In this document: positions 36,862-46,065 of the stretch, one piece after another | Layout: each line of letters begins with the position of its first letter | Position numbering within the stretch: position 1 is the first letter of the stretch | Assembly: GCA_938007995.1 (NCBI GenBank) | Contig: CALLLW010000023.1 | Span: forward strand, 1-64,000 | DNA length: 64,000 nt | Direction of reading: 5' to 3' | DNA from: an uncultured Granulosicoccaceae bacterium | GTDB taxonomy: Bacteria; Pseudomonadota; Gammaproteobacteria; Granulosicoccales; Granulosicoccaceae | Program-made: the position numbers and the translations under genes | Notes under the pieces: generated by a model | Seen by the model: the letters and a program-made list of their open reading frames with translations, nothing else | Told to the model about the DNA's origin: nothing | Databases searched by the model: none

Positions 36862-37734
36862 TTACGCGGCAATCATGTGCGCTTTCAGCTTGTTCATGGC
36901 AGCTTTCTCAATCTGCCGGATACGCTCAGCTGAAACGTTGTACTCGTTAGCGAGTTCCTGCAATGTAGATTTGCCATCATCGTCCAACCATCTGCGCTGG
37001 AGAATGTCCCGGCTGCGCTCGTCAAGCTCTTCCATGCCTGCGGCCAGTGTTGCAGACTGGGACCCGGCATAGTCGTCTGACTCGGCGGCTGCTGCTGGAT
37101 CAGCATGATCCTGATACAGATACTCAGCTGGTCGCAATGCACGGGTTTCAGAGGCGTCATCTGCTGAAGTGGCATCGAACGACATGTCACCACTGGTCAG
37201 GCGTGATTCCATCTCATAGACCTGCGCTTCGGTGACGCCCAGATCTTTGGCAACAGCCTCTGCCTCTGCTGCTGAAAACCATCCCAATCCCTTCTTGGAG
37301 CTGCGAAGCTTGAAGAAGAGTTTGCGTTGGGCTTTTGTGGTCGCGACTTTCACAATACGCCAGTTGCGTATGACATATTCGTGAATTTCTGCCCTTATCC
37401 AGTGCACGGCAAAGGAAATCAGGCGCACACCGACGTCCGGGTCAAATCTTTTGACCGCTTTCATCAGGCCAATGTTGCCTTCCTGGACGAGATCCGCGAG
37501 CGGAAGTCCGTAGCCTGAGTAACTGCGTGCAAGGTGCACCACGAAACGCAGCTGTGACATCACCATCTTGCCCGCGGCTTCGAGATCTTCTTCATCTCGA
37601 TACTTACGAGCGAGGCTCTGCTCTTCTTCAGTAGACAACACCGGAAAGACGGATATTTTTGACAGATACCCGTTCAGATCATCATTGACCGCAGGCAAAG
37701 TCATCGCTGAAGCTTTTACCATGGCTTGGGTCAT
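36862..37734 (-). CDS. rpoH: RNA polymerase sigma factor RpoH (sigma-32)
   Basis: Heat-shock sigma factor, 290 residues. Region 2 is FVVHLARSYSGYGLPLADLVQEGN and RFDPDVGVRLISFAVHWIRAEI. The RpoH-specific box is AQRKLFFKLRSSKK. Region 4 has the helix-turn-helix STLQELANEYNVSAERIRQIE. AACAGGAG precedes the ATG by about eight bases. A perfect CIRCE operator and overlapping promoter lie just upstream. It is the downstream neighbour of ftsX, ftsE and ftsY, the conserved ftsYEX-rpoH cluster. Confidence 0.97.
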   Translation of the reverse strand: MTQAMVKASAMTLPAVNDDLNGYLSKISVFPVLSTEEEQSLARKYRDEEDLEAAGKMVMSQLRFVVHLARSYSGYGLPLADLVQEGNIGLMKAVKRFDPDVGVRLISFAVHWIRAEIHEYVIRNWRIVKVATTKAQRKLFFKLRSSKKGLGWFSAAEAEAVAKDLGVTEAQVYEMESRLTSGDMSFDATSADDASETRALRPAEYLYQDHADPAAAAESDDYAGSQSATLAAGMEELDERSRDILQRRWLDDDGKSTLQELANEYNVSAERIRQIEKAAMNKLKAHMIAA

Positions 37735-37769
37735 TTAATATTCTCCTGTTTGAAATCTCTTTTGCTATT

Positions 37770-37796
37770 TTAGCACTCACAACCTTAGAGTGCTAA
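37770..37796 (-). promoter_or_regulatory. CIRCE element (HrcA operator) upstream of rpoH
   Basis: TTAGCACTC, a nine-base spacer, GAGTGCTAA: an exact 9-9-9 match to the CIRCE consensus bound by the heat-shock repressor HrcA. It ends 35 bases from the rpoH ATG. On the minus strand a plausible core promoter overlaps it: -35-like TTAGCA formed by the distal arm, an 18-base spacer, and -10-like TAAAAT formed by the proximal arm and following bases. HrcA binding would block initiation. The operator is seen directly; the promoter and regulation are inferred. Confidence 0.9.
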
Positions 37797-37888
37797 CAGT
37801 CTTGATAGTTCCTCATCTAGCGACAAAACTTGGATACGCTGTAGCTGTTTACGTTCCGATTGCGAAGAATTATATCTAAGTGTCTGAT

Positions 37889-38797
37889 TTAAATTGCATT
37901 TTTTCTGATGTCAGAAAACCACGCGAGTACCAGAACACTGCTCCCCGCTGCCAGAGCCACCATCCAGGCGAGCCAGGAGACCGGCAGTGTGTCAGGTAAG
38001 ACATGTCGATAAGTAGATGTGTCAACATACTGGTTAACCACGGCCAGTATGCCCCACGCTACTCCGGTTCCGATGGCAACTGTCGTTGCGCTGAGCAGCA
38101 CGTAGCGCCAGACGAGCGGTTTGAGCAACACAACACCGCTGGCTCCCATCTGCCGAAGTGCGATCATTTCCGAGCGTTGCTTTGGCAGATCCAACCGCGT
38201 CAGAAGAGCAGTCAATGCCATCGTGGCCAGAGCGGCGAAGGCAATGGAGAGCCACCAGAGTTTTCTGGTGTTTTCTATTGCCAGGTAATTTCGCTCCAGC
38301 CAACTTTGATTGGTAGCGACAAACTCAGCCGAAGTAAGGCTCTCTAGCTCTTGTTTCATCGTCGTCAATTGTGCATGGGACAACGTGTTGGCGGGGTGAA
38401 CGTCGATTGTCGGGATGTTTTGTGAATTAAGATCCACCCATTTCAGTTCTGCACTGCGAATGTTTTTGTTACTGGTCAGCGTTCTGGAAAGCGCTAAGGC
38501 CCGCGGCTGGCTAATATCAGTTAAAAACAAAGTGATCTGGCGGGAGTTGATAAGGTTTGTTTCTGCCGACTTTAATCCGGTGGCAAAAAAGGCCATTGCT
38601 GCGGGAAGACTGAGTGCAAGTGCCAGCAGTACGATGTAAGCGGGCGGTGAACGCTGTAGTGATTTAATGCTGTCCAGCAGTAGCGTATGCAAACTGACCC
38701 TCGGGCCGTAACAGGCTCGTGGTGTTTTATGATAGCTGTTGGAATTACCGGTAAGTGACTCAGGCGATGGAGTCTTGCCCGTTGTTATTGTTTTCAT
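37889..38797 (-). CDS. ftsX: Cell-division ABC transporter permease FtsX
   Basis: 302 residues from ATG 38797; an ATG at 38818 is the alternative. Both overlap the end of ftsE. Cytoplasmic N-terminal stretch, first helix (PAYIVLLALALSLPAAMAFF), periplasmic FtsX extracellular domain (about 80-170), and three C-terminal helices with the coupling segment RSEMIALRQMGASGVVLLKP. With FtsE it controls peptidoglycan hydrolases such as EnvC/AmiA at the septum. Confidence 0.93.
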   Translation of the reverse strand: MKTITTGKTPSPESLTGNSNSYHKTPRACYGPRVSLHTLLLDSIKSLQRSPPAYIVLLALALSLPAAMAFFATGLKSAETNLINSRQITLFLTDISQPRALALSRTLTSNKNIRSAELKWVDLNSQNIPTIDVHPANTLSHAQLTTMKQELESLTSAEFVATNQSWLERNYLAIENTRKLWWLSIAFAALATMALTALLTRLDLPKQRSEMIALRQMGASGVVLLKPLVWRYVLLSATTVAIGTGVAWGILAVVNQYVDTSTYRHVLPDTLPVSWLAWMVALAAGSSVLVLAWFSDIRKNAI

Positions 38798-39455
38798 GGT
38801 TCTGATTAGCCCCTGCATTTAGACTGAGCGTTGTGTATTCGCCTGGAACCAGATCTGTATATATTGCTTCGCTTTGACATGTAATCAGGACAGTTGCACC
38901 GCGGCTGTGCGCCTCATTGAGCAAACTCATGGTCACCTCTGCAGTTAAGTCATCCAGCGCGTGTAGTGGTTCATCTGCTACCACAATCGGCGGTTTATGA
39001 ATCACCGCTCTTGCAGTGGAAACCAGTTGCCTGGTTTTACCTGAGAGTTTGCTTACCGTGGTGTTCGAATCCTCGCTCAAGCCAGTAACATCAAGAATCG
39101 CGTCAAGTCGTCTGGTAATTTCAGTCGGTTCGAGGCCAGCAAGATGAAGCGGGATCGATATGTTTTCGATTACCGATCTGTTTTCAATCAGTGCTGGTGT
39201 CTCAGCGATGAGTCCAATCTGGCGCCTCAGGAACGGGATCCGGCTGGCAGGAATACTACCGATGTCAATGCCGTCAACCGTTAACGCGCCGCTGTCCGGT
39301 TTTTCTTCTGCCAGCAGCATACGCACCAGTGTGGTTTTGCCAGACTGTCTTTCACCACACATTAGAGTATAGGAGGCTTTTGGCAAAAACAGAGTCAGAT
39401 TCGAGAACAATACTCGATCACCCACAGTTTTATGTAGCTCATGCGCGAAAATCAT
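38760..39455 (-). CDS. ftsE: FtsE-like ATPase with degenerate Q-loop, signature and H-loop
   Basis: 231 residues, aligned end to end with FtsE (for example PFLRRQIGLI and ISIPLHLAG). Walker A GERQSGKT (34-41) and Walker B VVADEP (158-163, Asp161 and Glu162) are intact. The Q-loop Gln is replaced (IAET, Glu85), the LSGGEQQR signature reads LSGKTRQL (137-144), and the H-loop His is Gln194 (ITCQS). The C-terminus is Asn-rich. It is upstream of and overlapping with ftsX. ATP binding looks likely, but hydrolysis and NBD coupling may be altered. Confidence 0.9.
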   Translation of the reverse strand: MIFAHELHKTVGDRVLFSNLTLFLPKASYTLMCGERQSGKTTLVRMLLAEEKPDSGALTVDGIDIGSIPASRIPFLRRQIGLIAETPALIENRSVIENISIPLHLAGLEPTEITRRLDAILDVTGLSEDSNTTVSKLSGKTRQLVSTARAVIHKPPIVVADEPLHALDDLTAEVTMSLLNEAHSRGATVLITCQSEAIYTDLVPGEYTTLSLNAGANQNHENNNNGQDSIA

Positions 39456-39601
39456 TCGTTCAGGCTTTTAAGTGGATAAGTTGGTCTGGCATGTTGAGCA
39501 CAAGGTGTAGTCACGTTTGCAATGTTCGTTCATTGAATTGCCTGATCAGGCATGGGTGCTCAGGTGGCATTGTTCATAGAGCTATGTTCATGTTGCCGCG
39601 T

Positions 39602-40672
39602 TCAGGCAATGGTTCCGTCCGGAACTCCATCGCCGAGCAATGCGTCAACGAAATCTGCTGCTTCAAACACGCGCAGATCGTAGATGCCCTCACCGACGCC
39701 GATAAATCGAATCGGCAAGCCTAATTCATTAGCCAGAGTAAACAGCACACCGCCTTTGGCTGTACCGTCCAGCTTGGTGACGGTGAGTCCGCTCACATCA
39801 ACCGCTTTACCAAATTCACGGGCTTGATTAAGCGCGTTTTGACCTGTCGTGCCGTCGAGTACCAGCAGTGTTTCATGTGGTGCAGTTTCATCAATCTTTT
39901 TTATCACACGGCTGACTTTACCCAGCTCGTCCATCAGTCCGCTTTGCGTATGTAAGCGACCTGCTGTGTCTGCAATCAGTACATCGATACCTTTGGCTTT
40001 GGCTGATTGCAATGCATCAAATATCACTGATGCTGAGTCTGCACCGCTACCCTGTGATACCACTGGTATGTTGTTTCTCTCACCCCAGGTTTTCAGTTGT
40101 TCTACCGCAGCTGCACGAAAAGTATCGCCTGCCGCCAGCATCACGGTTTTACCACCGTTTTGAAGCTGTCTGGCGATTTTGCCGATGGTGGTTGTTTTAC
40201 CCGCACCATTTACACCGACCACTAACAGCACGTAAGGATTGTTGCTGTCCGGTATTTCCAGTGGTTGTTGACAGGGCAGTAGCAGATTGTTTAATTGCTC
40301 ACGTAAAACGGTCTGCAGATTGTCGTTACTACTTTTTGCGGATTTGCGTACTGCCTCGACGATGCCTGCAGCAGTGTTAACGCTGACATCACTCATGACC
40401 AGTTGCGCTTCAAGGTCATCCAGTAGATCTTCATTCAGCGATTTACCGCTAAGAAAATCGAGTAAGCCGGCAGTGAAGCGTTTACGGGTTTTTGCCAGTC
40501 TGGCATCGAGTTTGTCGGCATCCTCCGTTTCGGTGAGCAGGCCGCCACTCAGGTCAGTGTCGGGTTTCGCTTTTATACCCCCACGCTGATCTGGCTGAGC
40601 ATCCGCAGATGGAGTGGATTGGCCGGTATCTTTTGCAGCGGGTTTTTTCTTTAGGAAGCTGAATAAGCCCAT
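39602..40672 (-). CDS. ftsY: Signal recognition particle receptor FtsY
   Basis: SRP-receptor GTPase for co-translational membrane targeting. A short acidic/basic N-terminal A domain (about 60 residues, shorter than in E. coli) is followed by the N domain. The G domain has G1 GVNGAGKTTTIGKIA, DTFRAAAVEQL (the I-box), G3 DTAGR, G4 TKLDGTAKGG, and the final GVGEGIYDLRVFEAADFVDALL. 356 residues. The 146 bases to ftsE hold nothing I recognise. Confidence 0.97.
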   Translation of the reverse strand: MGLFSFLKKKPAAKDTGQSTPSADAQPDQRGGIKAKPDTDLSGGLLTETEDADKLDARLAKTRKRFTAGLLDFLSGKSLNEDLLDDLEAQLVMSDVSVNTAAGIVEAVRKSAKSSNDNLQTVLREQLNNLLLPCQQPLEIPDSNNPYVLLVVGVNGAGKTTTIGKIARQLQNGGKTVMLAAGDTFRAAAVEQLKTWGERNNIPVVSQGSGADSASVIFDALQSAKAKGIDVLIADTAGRLHTQSGLMDELGKVSRVIKKIDETAPHETLLVLDGTTGQNALNQAREFGKAVDVSGLTVTKLDGTAKGGVLFTLANELGLPIRFIGVGEGIYDLRVFEAADFVDALLGDGVPDGTIA

Positions 40673-40847
40673 CAGGTGATTCTAGCAGTCGCAGGTGTTG
40701 AGGGTTGATATGATGACATGCTTCGAAAGCTAATTCAGAATATCAGCAAGCAGGAACCAGGTATTGCCACTGACCGCCACTGCGCTACGCAGATAGCCAA
40801 CTGCTGGTATATCATCAAGGCTATACAGGGTAGCATTGCCGGTAAGC

Positions 40848-41429
40848 ATGAGTGTAAACAAGCATCGCAAGGTGCGGATCATATCAGGTAGCAACAGAGG
40901 TTCGAGGATAGAGTTTCCCGACGTAGCAGGGCTGCGTCCTACCACCGACCGTGTTCGTGAAACGTTGTTTTCCTGGCTGCAGATACCGATCAGTGGCAGT
41001 AGCTGTCTCGATATGTTCGCGGGTTCCGGTGCCCTGGGGTTTGAGGCTGCTTCGCGTGGTGCGAAATCAGTCGTGATGATTGAGCGACACCGCACGGCGG
41101 CGGCTACGCTGAAAAGCAACACGCAAAAACTGAAGTTTAATAATATCGAGATTATTTGCACTGATGCTGTGAGCAACGCGATTTATCAATCGCGGCTTGC
41201 AGGTCAGCAGTTTGATCTGGTATTTGTTGATCCGCCGTTCGCGGATGCGCTTCATCAGAAGGCTATTGACTGTCTAAGCTGCCACCAGTTGCTCAGGCCG
41301 GAAGCGCTGGTCTACGTTGAAGCCAGTAAAAAAACAGCTGCCCCTGAGGTTCCTGAAAGCTGGCAGCTGCACAGGCAGAAGTTTGCGGGTGAGGTCCGAA
41401 TGCAGTTGTATCGTACTGCTGCAGAATAA
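40848..41429 (+). CDS. rsmD: 16S rRNA (guanine-966-N2)-methyltransferase RsmD
   Basis: Methylates G966 of 16S rRNA in the assembled 30S subunit. I use ATG 40848 (MSVNKHRKVRIISG), preceded by GGTAAG; a TTG at 40836 is in frame. Motifs are GLRPTTDRVRETLFSWL, SAM site LDMFAGSGALGFEAASRGA, and catalytic DLVFVDPPF. 193 residues. It is divergent from ftsY, as in most gammaproteobacteria. Confidence 0.95.
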   Translation: MSVNKHRKVRIISGSNRGSRIEFPDVAGLRPTTDRVRETLFSWLQIPISGSSCLDMFAGSGALGFEAASRGAKSVVMIERHRTAAATLKSNTQKLKFNNIEIICTDAVSNAIYQSRLAGQQFDLVFVDPPFADALHQKAIDCLSCHQLLRPEALVYVEASKKTAAPEVPESWQLHRQKFAGEVRMQLYRTAAE

Positions 41430-41495
41430 TTGCAGGCTGCCCGATGGCATGCAATGATGGCGCATGATTAGCGAATACATTGACGGGCATTTCTT

Positions 41496-42273
<778 letters not shown>

Positions 42274-42294
42274 TTTTTACTATTGAGGCAAGCC

Positions 42295-43107
42295 CTAGTT
42301 TTGACACTGGCTGCAGTAGAAAGTCGATCTCTGCCCGAGCACCCGTTGTTTAATAATTGTGCTGCAACGCCTGCAGGGTTCACCCTCACGACCATACACA
42401 TTCAATGTTTGTTGAAAGTAGCCGGGTTCACCATCGGAGTTAACAAAATCACGCAGCGTCGTACCACCGGATTTTATTGCTGCTGTTAAAACTGATCTGA
42501 TTTCCAGTGCCAATGTATCGAACGCTGCAGCGCTTATACGGCCAGCCGCTTTACCAGGTCTGATGCCGGCGCTGAACAGGGCTTCACTGGCATAGATATT
42601 ACCGACACCGACAACAATGCCGCTGTTCATTATAAAGTTCTTAACCGCGACTTTCTTGCCGCGGGATCTTTGAAATAGATAGCTACCACTGAATTCATTA
42701 CCTAGCGGTTCAGGGCCAAGGCTTGCCAGCAACGGGTGTGTATGTGCCGCTCTATCAGTCCATAAAATGCAGCCGAAGCGACGGGGGTCGTGATAAATCA
42801 TCGACTTGCTGCCGCAGAGATCAAATATCACATGATCGTGCTTTCTAAGTTCAAAGGGCTGATCAACAATGCGCAAACTGCCGGACATGCCGAGGTGCAG
42901 AATGATTGAGCCCTGATCAGTGCTGGCCACAATGTACTTGCCACGTCGTGTGAGAGAGGTGACTTTGTGATCAACGGCGTCATTGATAGTCGTTGGAACC
43001 CGCCATCTTAAACTCGCCTGTCGAACGTTGATAGCGAGAATTTTTTTATCCATCAGGTAGGGCGAGATGCCACGCATTGTGGTCTCAACCTCGGGCAGTT
43101 CGGGCAT
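42295..43107 (-). CDS. mutM: Formamidopyrimidine-DNA glycosylase MutM
   Basis: Base-excision repair of 8-oxoguanine. Catalytic N-terminus MPELPEVETTMRGI (Pro2 after Met removal, Glu3), conserved GRRGKYI-like TRRGKYIV, H2TH region with VVGVGNIYASEALF, and the C-terminal zinc finger CRRCSTIIK with CSQC. 270 residues. It is convergent with the ferredoxin gene. Confidence 0.97.
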   Translation of the reverse strand: MPELPEVETTMRGISPYLMDKKILAINVRQASLRWRVPTTINDAVDHKVTSLTRRGKYIVASTDQGSIILHLGMSGSLRIVDQPFELRKHDHVIFDLCGSKSMIYHDPRRFGCILWTDRAAHTHPLLASLGPEPLGNEFSGSYLFQRSRGKKVAVKNFIMNSGIVVGVGNIYASEALFSAGIRPGKAAGRISAAAFDTLALEIRSVLTAAIKSGGTTLRDFVNSDGEPGYFQQTLNVYGREGEPCRRCSTIIKQRVLGQRSTFYCSQCQN

Positions 43108-43176
43108 GGCGCGTTACGGTTCAAACCTGGCCTGGTGGCGCTGAAGCGCGGATTATAGCAAGTAAAATGGGAGTGC

Positions 43177-43971
43177 CTATTGGCTTGTTTTGGAGGTTCC
43201 GCGTGTCGATAGTAAATCTGGCAGTCCGAGCGCTTCAGCTGTACTTGCTGAGAGCAGGTAGGTAAAGCCGTTGTCGCTGCTTATCGTGTAGCCTTGCGCT
43301 GAATGTGCAGCTGTTAACTGACGTAGGTAGCTGTCTTCTAAAACACTAATCTCAACACGAGTATTTTCATCATCAAGAGAGTGGTTGCTAATAATGTCAG
43401 CTGCCTGCAGGTCAGACCAGGCATCGATGATCTCAATGTTTGCGCCATCAATGGATACCTGTTCAACATGGCTGGTTATCTGCAGATCAACAAACACGTT
43501 TTCTGCAGCGCTCAGCATAGGGATTACATTGTCTGGCTGCAGGTAGATATGATCTTCGCTGCGCACATAGCGTAATTTGCTGACTGGTTCGATTGCACCG
43601 AACTGAAACTCTGCATCGTCGATAATCAGAATGATATTGTCGGTGAAGATCTCTGCGACTGGTAATTCACTCGCAGCGTAGCTACGCTGGCTGTAGCGAT
43701 TCGTATCCAGCAATCGTTGCAGGCGTTGCGACTTTACCGGCGCCGCATAAGGGTGGGTTTGTTGCCAGTGCTTGCCGGATTTTCTCAGCGCTAGTACCTG
43801 CTGTTGATTAACCTCAACAGTAACAGACTCTACTTCATCCAGGCTTATAGCATGTATGGGTGTTGGCTCAGGTGTCTGGTTGTACCAAGTGCCATCGAGC
43901 AGAATGCCTGCGCCAAGTGTGCTGATAATCAACAGCAATACCGTGTTTGATAGTCGCAACCGTGATGTCAT
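43177..43971 (-). CDS. DUF4340-like exported protein of the Gld-type ABC operon
   Basis: 264 residues from ATG 43971, which lies four bases after the gldG-like stop; an upstream in-frame start would overlap that gene. One N-terminal membrane helix (VLLLIISTLGAGILLDGTWY), then a long extracytoplasmic region with DUF4340-like pattern (WQQTHPYAAPVKSQRLQRLLD and RYVRSEDHIYLQPDNVIPML). It is the last gene of a four-gene ABC operon. Substrate unknown. Confidence 0.75.
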   Translation of the reverse strand: MTSRLRLSNTVLLLIISTLGAGILLDGTWYNQTPEPTPIHAISLDEVESVTVEVNQQQVLALRKSGKHWQQTHPYAAPVKSQRLQRLLDTNRYSQRSYAASELPVAEIFTDNIILIIDDAEFQFGAIEPVSKLRYVRSEDHIYLQPDNVIPMLSAAENVFVDLQITSHVEQVSIDGANIEIIDAWSDLQAADIISNHSLDDENTRVEISVLEDSYLRQLTAAHSAQGYTISSDNGFTYLLSASTAEALGLPDLLSTRGTSKTSQ

Positions 43972-43975
43972 GTAA

Positions 43976-45325
43976 CTAACCGTGCTGGCGTCGATACCAG
44001 ACACCGGTAGCAACTGAAAACATCAACCCGGGGAGGAGTAGCAAAGCAAAGGCAGCTAGCAGGTAAATGCTTTTTTGAGTGAGCTCAAGTTGTATGTCAG
44101 TCTGGCTGCCAGTCTCAATGCTGTCCATTGCGCGACTGTGAATTGCTGTATGACCGCTGCTCCAGTTAAATAGGCGATTGGCAAGATCGCGGTTGCCGCC
44201 ATTGGCAATCCATGCATCTGCAAGAAAATCTCCATCACCGGAGATTATGATGCGTTGTTGTTTATCGCTTCTATCTCTTTCAAGGGCGAATATCAGTGGT
44301 GTTGTACCTTGTGTTTCGCGTTGATCATCGCCAAAGGTGATGCTACTGTCGATTGTGCCGGTTTCGGTCCACGAGTTTTCGGTTGACTGTACCACTGGTA
44401 GTGCCTGCCACTTTTGATCACCCACGTAATTTAAGCCGCCGGCCTGCGGGAACAGCGTGACGGTGGTAAATCCTTCTGTGATTGGGTGACGTAAATAGCT
44501 GTTTGCGATCGCAAAGTCAGGTCGGTCAATCGGTAGCTGCTGAGCGGCCATATCGATGACCACACCGGGCAGGCGTTTGATGCCCAGCTCGATCTCCAGT
44601 GGCTTCAGCCCGTCATCACTGTCCGGTTCGGTTAACCAGATCAGATTGCCGCCATCGGAAATGTATCCCAGTAACAACGCAACTTCCTGAGGAAGAAAGC
44701 GCTGTAGTGGTCCGGCGATAACGACTGTGCTGTCAGATACGCTGAGTGCATTTTGTGCAGTCAGGTCAATGGTGTTGACACTGAAGCCGGATTCAAGCAA
44801 CTGTTGGCTGAGTAACGTAAGGTCGGCATTGCTGCTGCCATTAATTGCACGTTCTCCGTGACCGGTAGTGAAGAAAAATTTGCCGGTATCCTGCCGCGCC
44901 AGACGCTGCAGTGCCAGAGTCAGCGTCTGCTCTGAAACCTGGGTCAGTCTTTGAGTACGATTTTGATAACGGATAAACAGCTCACCACCGGCTGCGATAT
45001 CGAGTTGCCGCATTCTGGCAGGATCAAGTGCCGGATCGGTGAGGGTGATGTCGAGATTAGCTTTTTCAGTCTGGTATTTTTTTAACAGACTGTTAATTGA
45101 TTCTGTCTGAGGGTCAATCGGGTTTATAAATATTTCAACTTCAAGCGGGTCTGTCAGTAGCGCCAGTGTTTCTACCGACTTCGGGCTGAGTGTGTGTTGC
45201 CCGGTGACGGTCATATCTTTTTGTACATACAGACGCTGTGCAAAAGTACATGCAATAACGAAGCACAGAACGATCAGCATTGTGCGCAGTTCAGCCGCTG
45301 GTAGCTTTAGTTTTGATGCGCTCAT
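43976..45325 (-). CDS. GldG-like ABC transporter auxiliary protein
   Basis: 449 residues. N-terminal helix (LRTMLIVLCFVIACTFAQRL), a large periplasmic part of the GldG / ABC-type uncharacterised family (LSPKSVETLALLTDPLEVEIFINP, FTTGHGERAI, GGNLIWLTEPDSDDG, IISGDGDFLADAW), and a C-terminal helix (YLLAAFALLLLPGLMFSVATG). It overlaps the permease gene by four bases (ATGA). In Bacteroidetes the relatives serve gliding motility; in proteobacteria the role is unknown. Confidence 0.82.
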   Translation of the reverse strand: MSASKLKLPAAELRTMLIVLCFVIACTFAQRLYVQKDMTVTGQHTLSPKSVETLALLTDPLEVEIFINPIDPQTESINSLLKKYQTEKANLDITLTDPALDPARMRQLDIAAGGELFIRYQNRTQRLTQVSEQTLTLALQRLARQDTGKFFFTTGHGERAINGSSNADLTLLSQQLLESGFSVNTIDLTAQNALSVSDSTVVIAGPLQRFLPQEVALLLGYISDGGNLIWLTEPDSDDGLKPLEIELGIKRLPGVVIDMAAQQLPIDRPDFAIANSYLRHPITEGFTTVTLFPQAGGLNYVGDQKWQALPVVQSTENSWTETGTIDSSITFGDDQRETQGTTPLIFALERDRSDKQQRIIISGDGDFLADAWIANGGNRDLANRLFNWSSGHTAIHSRAMDSIETGSQTDIQLELTQKSIYLLAAFALLLLPGLMFSVATGVWYRRQHG

Positions 45326-46065
45326 ACTGGCTGGCTCCTGGCTCGTTGTGAATCGAAACGCCAGACACTCAAAGCTAACAATATTCCGGTAAATGCAATG
45401 AAATAGGCGATGTCGCGTGTGTCTGCCAGACCTTGCATAAAGCTGTGAAGATGTGCCGAAGGTGAGATGAATTGAAATAAACCTGAGTCTGCAGTTGCAG
45501 CTCCAAGCCAGAGCAAGGCCATCGTTACAAAACCCAGAAACGCCGCTAACACAGGTCGCTGAACCAACGATGAATAAAACAGTGTCAGTGCTGTAGTGAC
45601 AGCAATAAACAAACAGAGTCCAATTGCTGCAGTCAGCAAGTGTCTGCCATCAAGTTCAATAGTAAAAGCGAGCGTGGCGAGCAAGACTATTGCCAGTGCC
45701 AGTAGCATTAACTGAAACACGATTGCACCGAGAAATTTACCAATGATAAGTTGTGTGGAAGTGACAGGCAGGCTGAGTAAAAAGTTAAACCGCTGTGCCT
45801 GCTTTTCACCGGCAACAAGGTGCATGCAAAGCAGTGGTGTGGCTAGCATAAACACCACGCTCAATGGCGCGAGGAAATTAATAATAAGATGGTTTGTAAT
45901 TCCACCCGCAGGAGCAGCAGTGGTTGCCTGCAAGGCGATGTAGCGCTCTATTGCAGAGAGCAACAGCCATCCAAACAACAACTGCATTAGTCCTGCTGCC
46001 AGCCACGCAAACGGTGAGCGCATCAGTAACTTAAGTTCGTGCATTGTTATGGGCGTAATCATCAT
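45322..46065 (-). CDS. ABC-2 type permease (GldF-like)
   Basis: 247 residues with six membrane helices: N-terminal MHELKLLMRSPFAWLAAGLM, then PLCMHLVAGEKQAQRFNFLLSLPVT typical of ABC-2 permeases that partner NatA/GldA ATPases. It overlaps both neighbours by four bases, so the ATPase, permease and GldG-like proteins are translationally coupled. Confidence 0.85.
   Translation of the reverse strand: MMITPITMHELKLLMRSPFAWLAAGLMQLLFGWLLLSAIERYIALQATTAAPAGGITNHLIINFLAPLSVVFMLATPLLCMHLVAGEKQAQRFNFLLSLPVTSTQLIIGKFLGAIVFQLMLLALAIVLLATLAFTIELDGRHLLTAAIGLCLFIAVTTALTLFYSSLVQRPVLAAFLGFVTMALLWLGAATADSGLFQFISPSAHLHSFMQGLADTRDIAYFIAFTGILLALSVWRFDSQRARSQPV

Noticed and set aside
39060-39080. GTTCGAATCC, like a tRNA T-loop
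   Set aside because: It lies inside the ftsE coding sequence and no acceptor or anticodon stem surrounds it.
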